Below are positions 1 to 12,970 of a stretch of DNA of 64,000 bases, in pieces. Origin of the DNA: Coptis chinensis (lineage: Eukaryota > Streptophyta > Magnoliopsida > Ranunculales > Ranunculaceae). Under the pieces are notes generated by a model. It ran no database searches, was not told where the DNA came from, and worked only from the letters and a program-made list of their open reading frames with translations. Position 1 is the stretch's first letter. Every line of letters begins with the position of its first letter. The position numbers and the translations under genes are program-made. Location: the NCBI GenBank assembly GCA_015680905.1, contig CM027381.1:62981501-63045500 (forward strand), written 5' to 3'.

Positions 1-2
1 TG

Positions 3-176
3 CGAGATGCCTTCCGTGAGGTGTTGGTTCGATCGCGTAACGCATGGCTGTACTTCATAGGGGCATCGTTCACTAAACACTATCTGTACAGACCTCCGGA
101 CTCGACAGCGACTATTCATTCATCACAACTTCGGATCCGCACCCGCAGAGGGATGAGAGATGGGAGCAGGCGGTAG
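3..176 (+). pseudogene. Unassigned coding-like fragment at left edge
   Basis: Frame 3 is open from the window edge to a TAG at 174-176 (57 codons), and the codons read like real protein (RDAFREVLVRSRN, then WLYFIGASFTKHYLYR). A second open stretch follows in another frame to about position 320 (EMEAQRRFRLDMLARF), which looks like a charged helical tail. A purine tract typical of Athila elements lies about 180 bases further on. The likeliest reading is the C-terminal end of an Athila env-position ORF on the plus strand, but I could not align it convincingly to the other such ORFs in this window, so the family assignment is weak. Confidence 0.3.
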
Positions 177-537
177 GGCTGAGATGGAAGCCCAGCGCCG
201 GTTTAGATTGGATATGCTTGCACGCTTCCCACCTCATACGACTCGCCGAGGACACCTATTTAGGCATGAGCCGTCGTCAACGAAGGGCGACTGCTGGGAC
301 CTTCGGAGCCCGTGAGCCACCACTAGAGAGTGTGCCCTCCACCACCAAACCAAGCGAAATTTTAGAGAGTGAGGATTGATAGTGGTTGTTGTTTTATTTA
401 TTTTTGATGTTTTTATTGTAATGTAACTTTTATTTTCGTAATTTGAATTTTGTAGTGGTACTCCGAATGAAATTTTAATATAAGGGTTTATTTTCATTAT
501 GCATGGTTGTTTCATATTGACCCCCACCTTCCCAACT

Positions 538-550
538 TGTTTGGGGGTGG
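538..550 (+). other. Polypurine-like tract TTTGGGGGTGG
   Basis: The sequence TTTGGGGGTGG on the plus strand is the same as the purine tract abutting the 3' LTR of Athila A (minus strand at 7679-7690). Its orientation agrees with the plus-strand direction of the coding remnants at 3-176 and 1201-2130. No LTR is recognisable directly after it, so it may be an internal copy of the motif rather than a working polypurine tract. Confidence 0.4.
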
Positions 551-839
551 TTTTATCAATTCAAGCATTATTTTTGTATAACCCTCATGATTAGAATTAA
601 TTGCGGAGTCAAGGTGAAAATATGGATGTTTAGGCAGAAATATGATTAAGTATCATTGTAGGATGAAATCTAGATTAAATAGGTACATTCTATCATAAAA
701 TCAACCTAAAGATACTGGGTTTGAATTACAATCCAGGATATGAGTTGTTTCCGTTTTCGAGTTTGGAAATTTTAGGATTTCCGGAAACTGCCGTAATTAG
801 TTTTGGCAACTTTCCGATCCATTTTAGCAACTTTAAACC

Positions 840-847
840 TATATAAA
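840..847 (+). promoter_or_regulatory. TATA box upstream of env-position ORF remnant
   Basis: A consensus-like TATATAAA lies about 350 bases upstream of the decayed ORF starting near 1201 and is followed by an A/C-rich leader (ACAACTCACACTACACC). Other env-position ORFs in the window have TATA-like boxes at comparable places, which supports an internal promoter. Function is inferred from sequence only. Confidence 0.4.
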
Positions 848-1200
848 CTTGATACAAACTATCCTCACAACTCACACTACACCTAAACTCCATCACTCAC
901 CCTTCACACCCGCGATTCCCACGTTTCGACTTCATTTTTGCAAAACTGCAACTCGGGATACCACCACGCCTGCAGGAGCGCCGGCCGCTCGCACCCTACA
1001 CTTCGACGAAAATTTTGCTCGGCGCCCTGCGCCAAAAGTCAAAGCGCGACTTCGCTAAAAACACTGGAATTCCAAAATACAAAGACAAAGAGCGACTGGC
1101 GCCTAGTTGAGCGCCACCACCACTTCCGTGGACCAGAAATTTTCCAGTTTTCGCGCGTAGTACCCGGTTGTTTTGCAGCTGTTCCAGAGCGTAGTTTTGA

Positions 1201-2130
1201 GATGACATCTCCTATAATAATAATACGAACAGTTTTCGAAGATTTGTTCCAAAACACTACTTACGGTGCTTGGTTTCATGAGGTGATCACATACGTTGGC
1301 CGGGAACCTCTTATGGTAAGACCGGGCTGAACTTTATTCTCCAAAGACTTGCATCTTATTTTTATAATAACTGCATTTTCTTTGAGAGACCGGACGGAGA
1401 ACAAGTGTTCTCTATCAACATTGACGATGAACCAATGGAAATTACCAGGTTCTTGCTAGCATTTGTTCTTGGACTTGCTATGCCCGCTGAGATACAAGAC
1501 CCATGGTGCTATTGGGTCGATAATATGCATGTCTACACTTATGAGTTTTGCACGAGGCTTATGGGGCGTGCATTTTCCGTATTGAGGACCAAGGGGACTA
1601 TAACGTTGCCCTTGGTAGCCTGTCCATGAACATAGGAACTGTTATGTTTTGGATTATGCTAAACATTTTAGGGGAATGGCGTTTTTCTTCAGTGAATGAC
1701 GCCACTTTGCAGCGTTTTCCTTGCTTTAGCCACGGGGCGCCGGGTTCTATGACCTTCCCGAACTTTGATGTCTAGTTTAGCACGAGCCCATACCATGAGG
1801 CATAAGTACCTTCTTATGCCTTTCTAATTTCACGTATTATGCTATGTTTCTTTCCTGTTTTTTGTACACGCGTTTCACGGATTGGATTAGGGTAGACACG
1901 GTCGACCCACCAATAGTATTATTCGATCTTTCCGTGCAATGACTTGGCAAGGGTGGCGGATACAACCTCACCAGGTTGCACCCTACACCCCATCGGACCA
2001 AGTGGCACTTAATAGGTTAGCAACCATAGATGATAAATGGCGTGAAGCCCGGCAAATTATCATAGCATGGCAGATCGCTGGCGAGCCTCACTTCTTTATA
2101 GAAGTAGAGGATGACGAATATGACGAATAA
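1201..2130 (+). pseudogene. Athila env-position ORF remnant (type 2), plus strand
   Basis: Starting at the ATG at 1201, the sequence encodes a decayed protein resembling the second env-position ORF of Athila A (31010-31969, minus). Shared features in order are a YG..F..VI segment near the start, a SYFYNN/AYFYAH segment, a DDEPMEITRFLLAF/GDTHHVFPEPLIAM segment, a MNIG..MFWIMLNILGEW segment, and a C-terminal block with W..A..II.W....E.HF before the stop at 2128-2130. The frame shifts near 1320, near 1620, and again between 1770 and 1939, so it cannot make one protein. The function of such ORFs in Athila elements is unknown; they sit where retroviruses carry env, but I see no clear signal or membrane segment. 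Confidence 0.55.
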
Positions 2131-2753
2131 CAGCGGGAGTGGAGGTAAGTTTTTAATTTCAGTTAGTGTCTGCTTATGTCCCAAGCAATTTAATTCTGTT
2201 AACCCCATAATGGGTGGAACTCTTATAGAGTTGCGTCAGTTTTATTTCCTATATTAGTACGTTCCTAAAGCCATCAACTAATTAAGATTAGTTCTTCAAA
2301 AAATAAGCCCTTTGGAGTATCCAGACCTTACACCCAATACTATAATAAAAAGTTTCTCATCGTTCTTTGCCTCGAATACTTCTACTTATTCAGCTTTAAG
2401 ACGTCGCATTCGGTCTTGTAAGTTTAAATTGGGTATAAATATAAAAAAAATATAAGTACCATGGTAAAAGCTAGATACAAATAAATTTACTTACATAGTC
2501 CATACCTTACTACTAATAAAGTGGGCTCGACAATAGAATTCAATCTTTCCAATAGGTTCCTGAGTCTCGGAGTCACACCATAAAGATTTGAAATTCTATG
2601 CCTTTATAATTTACTTCAAATAATATCAAACTGCGAAAAAGCAACCCAATGAATGTAAATAAAAATATATTATATATTCCTCCAAGTATTCTAGGAATGG
2701 CTTTGAACCACCGCAATGGTTTGTTGGGAACTTTTGCCGATTACTAGAAATAA
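2131..2753 (+). other. AT-rich stretch without recognisable gene
   Basis: AT-rich sequence between the ORF remnant and the leader homologous to Athila A. No LTR termini, primer-binding site or coding region could be recognised. Confidence 0.4.
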
Positions 2754-3130
2754 CTTGAAGATTGAGGTTCCCTAATTACGATCGTGCTTGCACGCAAAAC
2801 CTCCCTCATATCTTTCATGTGACATGGATGTTAGTTTATGCACACATATTCCTAGCTTCACTACTATGTTAGCAGCAGCTTAAGTCTATGTTCTTCACTT
2901 CTAATACTTAAGAAAATACTAAAATGCATGTAATAATAAGTTCCTTTTGTGCATCAGATCTAATTTTATGCTTGGATGAGATTAATGTATGGTAATAATA
3001 AATAATTTGAACATACTTATCATAGGAAAAAATACGATAGGAAATTGCGTAAGTTCTCACCTCAACAAAAAGTTCTTCATCCGTTAATAAAAATCATCAA
3101 AATACTTTGTCGCCATTAACTCTATTCGTT
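2754..3130 (+). other. Athila leader (5' UTR) fragment, related to element A
   Basis: This segment aligns by eye with the minus-strand leader of Athila A just upstream of its gag start (about 38566-38920). Shared words in order include TTGAGGTTC, AATTTTATGCTTG, TAATAA and the CCATTAACTC just before the gag ATG. It is on the plus strand and placed downstream of an env-position ORF remnant, so the usual element order is not kept here. Confidence 0.55.
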
Positions 3131-3262
3131 ATGGCCGACGAAACTCCACCAGCTGAGATACCCCTTCTGGATTTCTATACTGCCTTACAGGAAGGACCTT
3201 CTTCCTGCATCAAACTCGGGGATATTGCGGGTGATTTTGAATCCCGTCCAACATTTTTGGAT
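3131..3262 (+). pseudogene. Athila gag N-terminal fragment
   Basis: The ATG at 3131 opens a peptide with FYTALQEGPSSCIKLGDI. The gag of Athila A starts the same way at 38565 (minus) with FYTALKEGPSSCIKLADL. Gag is the capsid protein that packages the element RNA. Similarity fades after about 40 codons (ESRPTF), and the open frame ends at 3320-3322. The fragment is the relic of a third Athila copy related to A, in the opposite orientation. Confidence 0.6.
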
Positions 3263-4155
3263 TGTTACATGTTTATCTTAAAGGCTTCACAAGTGTCTCT
3301 ACTCACAGGATTCAATGACTGAAGTAGACTAATTAAGATACACTTCAATAGGCTACTCTCTAGAACAGCAACACAACTCTCTCTGGCGGCAAGAGGAAGA
3401 AGAGAAAGAAAAGGTTTTTAGGTTTTTTACATTAAGTCTATAGATCTGGACATGAGTCATATTTATATAGAGATCAAAGGCTTGTTTTTGTTTCTAATAC
3501 AATATTAGAAACCGGCCTACTATAATAAGGAATTCAAAACTTTTTTTTTAATAGAGCTGAGGTTATGGCTGACCTCTACCTGTATTACATTCTAATATAT
3601 ATATACACCTTTCTTTGTCCTCCTTTATAATGTTCATAAGATCTACATTCAGGGAGGTACAAGGAATTCAAAACTTGCTCAATAAGCAAAACTAGTTTTG
3701 GAAATTGGCTAAGCCCACTAACATATCACACATGAGAAGCCCAAGTTCAAGCCCTTAGTGGTGGCTTACCAATGTGGGACTATCACACAAACATAAAGTA
3801 GGAGGGAACACTCATTGTTCTACTTCTCCACTTTGTATACACAAGTAGTTTGAAATACACAAAGGAGAATTCCAACATGGAGGGCAAGTGAAAGTACCGA
3901 CTTAATTCATTGTCGGAGATCTTGATGTTGTTTACATGACCCCAGGAAGGAAAGAATACATACACAGTGATTGCTTTAAGCAGGACGTTCCATTCCTGTA
4001 GGAAGTGGTAGTAATGGAAGGCGTTGCACATTTTATCAACCAGGAAAAGGCCAATGAAGTTAGCAAGCACATATATGATTTCATAAAGAAGTTTTAAACT
4101 GCCTTGTCCGTTTACTAGCTAGGTCCTGCTATAATCCCCTCTAATAATAGCATAC
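3263..4155. other. Region without recognised gene
   Basis: AT-rich DNA with short open frames on both strands, none recognisable. The stretch around 3690-3790 (including AATGTGGGACTA) resembles plant LTR or intergenic repeat sequence in style, but no terminal repeats or partner copy are visible. Confidence 0.3.
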
Positions 4156-5568
4156 TGATAAGAGCCCAAAACTGTAGTTTTAACCCTTTAATAATCATAC
4201 TGTTAGACCAATTATGTGAATAATAAGTAAGAGTTAATACTGATTATGTGTTTTTATGCATTTCAGGCTTCAAAGTCCATTATGTGCATAAATGTGCCAC
4301 TTTAGCGAGATGAAGGAGCAAAAGTCAGCAGAACTTCCGAATGCCATATCTTTGGACTCAGACCTCGGATTGAGGCCTACCTTATGTCAAAACGACCGGC
4401 TCGGAAAGAGCTTTGCAATGGTCCAAGCCTTGACCCAATCAGAGGAGCAGAAGTGGACGAAAAGTCTGTGGAAGCCAACTGCAGCTGAAGAGGCCTTTTG
4501 GATCGAAAGAATGGGTTTTGGGCCCGATTCTCGCCCAAAACATGGCTCCAAGCCCATGCACGATTTTTGGATCTGAATGTATAAGAACAAAAGCTTAACT
4601 CATTGTTAATGGCAGTTAGGTTAGGTAGCAAAAGCAGTTAGGTTAGGTAGATAGGTTAGAATAGAAAGTAGCCATTAAAATAGCTTCTAGATCTAGATTT
4701 AATTGTTTTATTTAATTAGTTTCAAATCCTTTATTAGATTAAACCTTTGAATCTTGTTCTTCATTTAATTAGATCAATAAAGTAGTATTTTTTATCAATT
4801 TCGATTTTGTCATTTCCATTTCTAGATCTAATTTCAATTCTTGTTCTTATTTCATTTTAGTCATTAATTTAGATTTCATTATTGTTTAATTAAGTAAATT
4901 TCAATGCTTTATATTATGTTTAGTTTTAATCTAAATGGGAATGATTATGAATGATTCAAGGCTAAACTCCATTAGAGGGGTTGAGAAGCCTTGATGAAAG
5001 CTTGATCCTGTTTATCGTAGAGTCGTCGTAATTTCTATTCCACGCCAGAAATAATTAGTTCACCATGAGAATGGGTTTAATTGTTCACATGCTAGTTATA
5101 AATTGGTAGAAATGCCATGTGTAATTAGGGATTAGGAAGAACCGATTGTTCTCGTAGCAGTTCAATTCGATTACGATGACTTCGTCGTTAGTGGATTAAG
5201 TTGAGTTAAGGTGGAATCAATCCCCCCTCTAACTCCTTATCATCGAATCAACGTAGCATTCCCTTAGTTGTCTGATAATCGACTAGTTGCATTTCGTGGG
5301 TAGTTGCATCGTAGTCTAGTTCGTAATTCGTAAATCTCTCATTGACTTTAAGTAGAGTATTGAGACTAGAAAACAAGCATACGGAAGGACTAAGAGTGGA
5401 ACGAATTTCCTACTCCACTTAGTGCAATTCGCATCGAGAGTAGAAGCTTTGATAATAGACTAGTAAAAGTCCAGTTTTAGTTTACTTACGGAGTGAATTC
5501 ATCGTTCATTTCGTAGGTAGACTATTCAAATTACTTTTATCACATACCCTGTTACGAGGTTATATACA
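4156..5568 (+). mobile_element. Candidate 5' LTR of a Ty3/gypsy element, or solo remnant
   Basis: The segment starts TGATAAGAGCCCAAAAC and ends TATACA, giving TG...CA termini. It is followed by CTTTTTGAGGCCACTATTTT, which looks like a decayed form of the TTTTTGGCGCC primer-binding context of plant gypsy elements. The interior has the T-rich, gene-free character of an LTR. No second copy lies in the window, so the boundaries and the call rest on termini and style only. The open frame at 4292-4576 inside it is probably chance. Confidence 0.4.
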
Positions 5569-6165
5569 CTTTTTGAGGCCACTATTTTTAAGTTGTTCAA
5601 GTCTATGTATTATACTTTCACCTTTAGTTATGCTTAGTTTCTCTTCATGTCCTGATAAGTTGATAACGTTATCGTTGGTTTTTTTTTCGGTAACGATTTC
5701 CTAATGAATCAACCAATGCTCCTCAATACTCAAGTTATCGAGGAACATGCATATAGCATCTGAGTTTGCTCCTATCCCTGTTGAATCTTGGACATGGCGC
5801 TCTAAGCAATTATTCTTACACCAGCAACTTTTGTGTGTGTGTGTGTGTAATCCATCCTGATCTCTTGGAAATGAAATAAAAAATTATTTCCTGTATCATA
5901 TCATATAAAATACCTTGGTCAAGAATAGCATCACTAATCCATAATTAAGAACTATAGATCAAAGATAAGCCTTTATTTGATATAATGTTCCCAAACTATG
6001 CGAAAAGAATCTCGTAAGAAAAAACATCCCCAAGGCCGGTGATTCCCTAGACTAACTTCGTGGCATGTAATTCAGTGCAAATCAACATCATCTAGTTATA
6101 AGGTCTGATCGAGGAAGCCAGTGCTCGTGCAATATATATTATACAAGTATACAAACCGTGCTACG
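5569..6165. other. Short non-coding stretch before Athila A
   Basis: It holds the decayed primer-binding-site-like sequence at 5569-5590 and a short (GT)n microsatellite at about 5829-5848. No gene is visible. Athila A's 3' LTR begins directly after it, so this may be the interior of the element whose LTR is proposed at 4156-5568. Confidence 0.35.
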
Positions 6166-7678
6166 TGATAATCACTTTTGAGCTAATTTATATCAAGTAC
6201 CTTGCTCTCAAATCATTGTTCGAGTAGCTCGAGCAAGGTTTCATCCCATGCCTAACATTGAAGCACTTGTTCACAACTTCACTCAACTAATCACAAGAAA
6301 CATTTATGAGCGAAGGATTTTGTTGGAAGTTTTACACTACACTTTACTTCTTTTAATTATAAGTTATAAAAGTTACTAATAACAAATTTATTCTAAAATG
6401 ACTAAAGAAGATAGAAGAGAGAGAAGTGTGGAGGATTGATTTACCATGTGATTCAAACTACTATTAATGAAAGACATATTTCAATTGTTAGTTTTCATAT
6501 TCACTTTGATTCATAGACAAATCAAAGTGAATAATCAAACTTTGATCCCTAGTAAAATTTCTAAATCTCTAAGGAGATTCTACTAGCATGAGAGATTAAA
6601 TTAGCACCCTATCTCTAGAGCACTTCTTCAACCTCTAGTTTGTTTTCCACTTCTAATTATTTTGTAATTGAAGTAAAAATCAAACTTGTTAAATTTTAAG
6701 CAATTGAGTTACATCTTCATTAGTAGAGTTATCCTCACATGGGTTTATCTAACCCTCCACAAGGGATGAGTTAGCTCATAGTGAGATAACTACAACTAAT
6801 GAAAATGAAGAAGAAGAAGAAGAAGAAGAAGAAGAAGAAGAAGAAATTTCTTATTTCCTAAACTATGGAATTATTTTTCCTAAAAGAGAGAGAAGAAGAG
6901 GGTGAAGGGCTACAAGACCATAAATCACAAGTAAATTGGCAAGTTTATTTAGAGCACCACCCTTCCTATTTATAGTTTCAAAGGAGTGAAATGGGTGGCC
7001 AAGATTACATCTTATAATTTCAATCCAAAGGTTACAAATTAATCTACTTTTATAATTGAATTTATTTAATCTTAGTGGAGAAAGTGTGTGAATAGTAATT
7101 CTCATTATAAGATAAATAATTAGGAGTGGTTTGTGCATGTATTAAGTGGAGAAAGTGGGTGATTACATAAGCTTTCACTTAATGACATCATGATGAATAG
7201 TAATTAGAATTTTTCTTTGTCTTGGTTCGGACCTATTTTAATTCCTATTCCATTAAATTGATAGAAACTATATACCGTTGTGTAGAGCTTCTCACGCTGA
7301 TCATTTTGATAGGTCACACGCCCAAAACAGAGTTTGGAGTCAAAAGATATGATTTTCTGAAGTTTCGTTGACTTTTCTGCAAGATTTGACCAAGGTTAAC
7401 CCAGAATTGACTATTTTGACCAGGCTTCATGGGCTTGATTATAATCTTTTTCAGATTCCAATGGGCTTCTTTTGGACTTGATAAAAAGGCTTTGTTTCCA
7501 ATTAGCATATTCACTTTGTTTCCATGCCAAAATGCCGGTTTTGTTGAAATTTCATCGTTTACGTGTCGAAACCTGCAAAAGCATGGAAATATAATTAATT
7601 TGCATTTATTACACACATAATTAACCAATATGTAATGTCTCTACAGAGTTTATATTACATTTTTGGGTGCTTATCACA
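6166..7678 (-). repeat. Athila A 3' LTR (1513 bp)
   Basis: Starts TGATAATCAC and ends TTATCACA on the plus strand, so it reads TGTGATAAG...GTGATTATCA on the coding strand. The first roughly 455 bp match the fragment at 40000-40454. A (GAA)n run occupies 6807-6845. The polypurine tract lies directly outside at 7679. Confidence 0.85.
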
Positions 7679-7690
7679 CCACCCCCAAAC
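7679..7690 (-). other. Polypurine tract of Athila A
   Basis: On the minus strand GTTTGGGGGTGG abuts the LTR start TGTGATAAG. This is the standard plus-strand priming site next to a 3' LTR. Confidence 0.8.
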
Positions 7691-8075
7691 AACATTTTGC
7701 TTGTCCTCAAGCAAAGAAGAGACACTAAACAGATAAGTAGCCAAAAATGTGTAGTCTAAGCTAATTCTCGTTTCGCAGAGTGCGATTGTATTGACCATAT
7801 ACAACAAGGTCTTAAACCATTAGGAATTTCCCTAGTGGACGAGTTATAGCCTCGTGAAAGTTTTCCAGAGAAGATACTCACAAACTTCATTTATATTACA
7901 ACGACTTAGTAACAAATACTTGTTCCCTTAGTTATTCTCAGATATCTATACATTTCACTAGCGGAAAACAAGAACTAATTCCTATGAAACTTAAGTTAAT
8001 AAATTCAAAATAATTAAAACATCTATATATGATCATGCATGTAGTGATTTTTTACAATGAACTGTACAAGCAGGG
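7691..8075 (-). other. Athila A 3' non-coding region up to the nested insertion
   Basis: It resembles the equivalent region of Athila B (9615-10000), sharing stretches such as CAACAAGG.CTTAAACC and GGACGAGTTATAGCCTCGTGA. It stops at 8075, where Athila B begins, and resumes at 29649. No gene is present. Confidence 0.7.
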
Positions 8076-9604
8076 TGAAAAAGCACGCAACACGTAATTA
8101 TTTGTGTCGTTGTTTGTGTTACGTATCTTTTGAAAATCTTACTTAGCCTATTATATATATTGATTAGTATAGTGGCTAGCAAGGTATCAATCCTACTCTA
8201 AGTAATTAGTTGATAGTAATAGAAATTCCTAATCTAAATTACTCTAATGGATGCAAGTAAAAGATGTGGCTAAGTAATAAGTAATATATGGTTGATTTGA
8301 TTTGAGATTTAAACTATGTATAAAATAAACTAAATTAAATATATGAATATGAATCAAGAGAGAGAATATCTTGGGAGAGATGAATCCACCAAAATCATAG
8401 AATTAGTCTAACAGATCTACCTATCATGCTTAATATAAATCACCAATAGAAACTCACCAGACCTACAAACCTTATGCTCATAACCATGATGATAATATGT
8501 GGCTTTCAACGTGCTTTCTATCTTTCCATCAAATACTTCTTCAATCTCCAATGATATCTTCTATCTAACCAAATTGTGCTTTAAGTGACATTCAATATAC
8601 AACTCTAGGTGCCATGGAAAATCTACATGTGGCATTAACCATACAACTAATTGAGGTGCCATAAAGAATCCAATCATCACACTAGAACACTAAAAACTAG
8701 AAGAAAAGAATCTAGGGTTTGTGGTATTTGGCTCTACACAATCTTGAATTACCCTAAGACCTCCTAACCTCCACAGGAGCGTTAGATCAATGGACGAATA
8801 AGAAGAAACTCAATGAGGGATTTAAACTAAAACATGATAGAAGAAGAACTAAACTAAAACATACAAAAAAGGCTTCATCTCCCCTCCCAAGAGAAGGGAG
8901 ATTAGCCCCTCATACTATGCTATGAACACAATATGAAAAGGAATAATCTTTATAGCTATTAATGGTGAAAAGGTCTGAACTTTCTTCTCTCTTAATTCTA
9001 GATCTAAGATGCAAAAACTAAATTTCCTAGATGATTGTAAACCGAGGTTTTGTGCCTTATATATTGGCTTACATGCTCGTGCGGATAGAGATCCTAATCC
9101 TATGTTTATTTGGTGTCAAACTCTCTGTAATCTTTCTAGAAGCAATCCTGGAAAAGTTAAATTCGGTTGGACCAAAGTTGGACGTGGCCTACTTTGCCGT
9201 CTGCAGCTATTTCCCAAGTCTTCAGCACCTTCTTTCGGTTTCCTAATTCTTGTGAAAGTCCTGACTTTTTTCCATGTTGATCTCATCTTCCTATGAAGTC
9301 GAAATTAAGGCTTTGAGATCAGATTGAAGACTCTTCTAACTCAATTATTATCCTCTTTTTAGAGTCCCATTAGGCTTGGCACTTATGGAGACAAATATGA
9401 CATTTTTTGCCCTAGGCCTTTTAGTCAGTAATTCCCAATGACTCCTTTTTGACTTGTTTGACTTCTTTTCCTCCATATTTCACATTTAGGTTCTTTGACC
9501 TGCAAAAACTCAAATTGCATCATATTAGAATATTTAAATATAAAATGGAGACTAACATACACATAATTGGGGTTATAAATCATTACTTTTGAACACTTAT
9601 CACA
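8076..9604 (-). repeat. Athila B 3' LTR (1529 bp)
   Basis: Nearly identical to 28114-29648 along its whole length, with scattered substitutions and small indels concentrated in the last third. TG...CA termini are present on the plus strand. The purine tract abuts it at 9605. Confidence 0.9.
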
Positions 9605-9614
9605 ACCCCCAACT
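9605..9614 (-). other. Polypurine tract of Athila B
   Basis: Minus-strand AGTTGGGGGT directly precedes the LTR start TGTGATAAGTG, the standard position for plus-strand primer formation. Confidence 0.8.
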
Positions 9615-10487
9615 AGCATTTTACTAGTCTCTTAGCAAATATATGTTATACTAGAGAAGTGTTCAAAGCTAACAATACTAATTAAATAATAAACTAACTC
9701 ACTTTCGCAGGCATCGCGGTTGCATTTACCATATGCAACAAGGCCTTAAACCTTTAAGTTACCCTTAAAGGACGAGTTATAGCCTCGTGAGGGTTTTCAG
9801 TTGATATACCCACAAAATCAATTTTACATATGAACTATGGTGAAATCTAGAGAAAACAACTTTTTCAGTTAAAATGTCTAAATTAAAAAGTTCTTACTTA
9901 TCATACCCATAATCATAAAACATTAGGCTAAGGTTCTATTCTTAAAGATAGAAAAGACTGACTAATCATCCTAACTAGAGCTTATTCATTTTTAACCATT
10001 TTGATTCCTTTCTCTTTTCCAAGCAACGGAATTTCTACCTCACCTTTGGATTAGTATTTTGACTTCAAATCTCACCATTTCATACACTCACAAGAAAATC
10101 TCTCTCAGATAAGTTTTATATTTTGCCTCCATATGCAGGGAAATGAGTAAAAAGTAGAGCATCCCACATATTTAGTCTGAAAGACGGAAATTTGCAAATA
10201 TATAAATAAAGTCTCATGGAAAGAATGTCAATCACATTTGAAGTGTCGGGTCCTTCACTTTAGCATCCTCTCACCTATTCTACACTTCATATCATACTTT
10301 AGTGATAAGTCTGGGTATTAAAACGGGGCTTAGGACAGGTTAACAAGAAAAGGGTAAAAAGGATTCAAAAATTTCTGAGAATATACTAAAGACTTTGTGC
10401 TTTTGACCTTCTTGGAAATTTTCTTCACTTGTAGACTGCAACACTTGACCTCTATCACTACTTTTGCTCAATTATTTATATTTCTTT

Positions 10488-10524
<37 letters not shown>

Positions 10525-12882
10525 AGCAAAAGGAATGATTTTCTTCATTTGACTTTAGTAAAATTTCCTTCAAAAATCTTCTTCATTCTAGCTTTCTCTT
10601 TAGTCTTTAGAAATCCTCAGAAATATGGATAAGGCTAATAATATGGGATATACTCCTTATCTGGAGTTGGTTTTAAGATGATTGGTTTAAGAATAAAAGG
10701 TTTAATATATAAGGCTCAAAAGTGGTTAATATGATAATCCTACTAGGTGGGATAAAGGCTGATTGGTTCACTACTTGACTTATCAGTATGATATTCCGCT
10801 TTGAATAGACTACAAGACCTAATGGCTATCTCCCCAGTTGATGCCACCTCATGATTGACCAAATCAAGAATAAATGAGACTACACAACGAATTTAAGCAC
10901 TGAAAAATGGTTGAGTCAACTTGGACTCAGATTTACATAAAGACTCTCCAAGAAATTAAAATTGAAAGGCTCAAGTCTCACAGGTCAAGTCTCTATACTA
11001 ATCCTCTAGTTTGGTAGAAGTTTAAGTTGCTTTTTCATTTGAAATTCCTCTAGTGGTGTATTATATGAACTTACTCTAGACTAAGACTTTTATCAGTGAG
11101 ATCTATTTCTAGTAATAGAAACTTAGTCTAAAAGTCTTACTAATCCTGGTCATGACTTATAATTTCCTATTTCATTAGCCGGTTTAAACGATAAAAATAT
11201 ACTTTTCACCTAGAATCACCATAATTCACATATAAACTTTCCAAATATTGTAATTAAAATATTGCAAAATTTTAATTCTCACCCCTAACTAAATTAGGCA
11301 TTGTCCTCAATGACTAAATAAAATAACCGAAAGCTTACCATAATTGAAATAATCGAGAAAAGGAGGGATATTACCTTAAATGCGTGCAAAATTACATCAA
11401 CTAAAATCTGTAGAAATTTATATCCTTAACAAAACAAATAAGAGTGATGATTTATAAGGATCAATAATTACTACAACGACTAAATATTTGTCATGTGCTC
11501 AATCTGTAGAGTGATACGTCTCTAAAAAGACAGAGAAAAGGTGCTAGAGTGGAATGTAATAGTCACATGTACAAATGACATGACTGAAAAATAAAAATTA
11601 AAAATTAAATAATAAATAATAGTAATAATAATAATGATAATAATAATAAGTTAAATCAATAGTTTCATTGATGCACGGAATACCAGATTTGTCTCTGCCT
11701 AAAAATAAAAGAGATAAAACCATAATAGACAATCAAGTATATGAGTGATCAAAAATAGTTTTTAAGAAAATGTGGAACTGTGAGCTGAGTCCAAATTTTT
11801 CTACCAAAAAATCAGTTATGATAATAAGCTCGGATTATCCCAATACAACTCCATTTTCCAAGGCCGCTCGCCTTCTCATAATCGATTCGACAATCATAAA
11901 AACATCAAACAATATATCTTCAGGACATTTGTCACCCTTAGAATACAAGAGACAGTCCCAACCCCGATTTTCGCATTCTTGTTTAAAAATAAAATAAAAT
12001 AAAATAATCCGTTTATGGCATTGTTATCAAACAACTCTCCATAACAGAGTTCGGCATGAATTTTTCGTTCGGTCGTCATGTTCAACCGTTTGCGAACTTA
12101 TCCTCGAAATAAGTAATGGAGATGGCCATACGAAGGTAAACTAACACAACAACACTACTAGAACAATACTGCAAACAGTTGCTCAGTAAACCAAAATAAT
12201 CGTCCTGTACACCAAAAACCTTGTTTCTCCGAAATTTTTCAAGCCTAACTACGGCACCATTCCTTCTTTACAGTTCAACACCCATTAATACCTTCACATT
12301 TTTCCCATTCTCCTCAATCAACAGCCAACAAAAAAAAAAAACAAACTGAAAAATTAATTCAAATAGCTTAATTTCAGCCACCCATAATCGAAACCGAATA
12401 CAATACAAGTGTTGAACACGGCGGTCGAATCTTGAGCCACCCATAATTCAAATCCCATTATGCTTGACGGGCGGTCGATCTTGCCGGGAAAGCAAGTGTT
12501 GAACACAACGATAAGTCGTCCCGATCGGCTGGAAGTTCGCGGGTTGTGGTGGGTGGAGTTAAATTGTGATGAGGTGGTTGTTATTTGTGACTTGTGCGGC
12601 TGGAAGTATCGACTTGTGGTGGGGGGCGGCTGGAAGTGTGTCCGGAAGAGGAAGAAGGGAGTGTGGGTGTGCTTGGAAGGAAGAAGAAGAAGAAGTCGTT
12701 TTTTTTTTTTTTTTTTTTTTTTTTTTGGTTGTTGGGCTTTTTTGAGTTTTAAGGCCCAAAATCGATTTTAGAGAGTTTTACTAGGGTTGGGATTTAAAAC
12801 AAAGTGGGATTCTAACTTACTGGTCAGGAATAGAGATCTAGTCCGTAATGGAGAAGAATTCCACCTTACTAAAGCACAACTT

Positions 12883-12970
<88 letters not shown>

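Noticed and set aside
4292..4576. 94-codon plus-strand open frame
   Set aside because: Lies inside the proposed LTR, has no recognisable domain, and an equal-length frame exists on the other strand.
5790..5810. TGGCGCTCTAAGC as a primer-binding site
   Set aside because: Only the first six bases fit, and a better placed, though decayed, candidate lies right after the TG...CA segment ending at 5568.
12460..12771. 103-codon plus-strand open frame
   Set aside because: Ends in poly-F from a T-run, has no homologous motif, and lies in the antisense of the Athila B 3' non-coding region.
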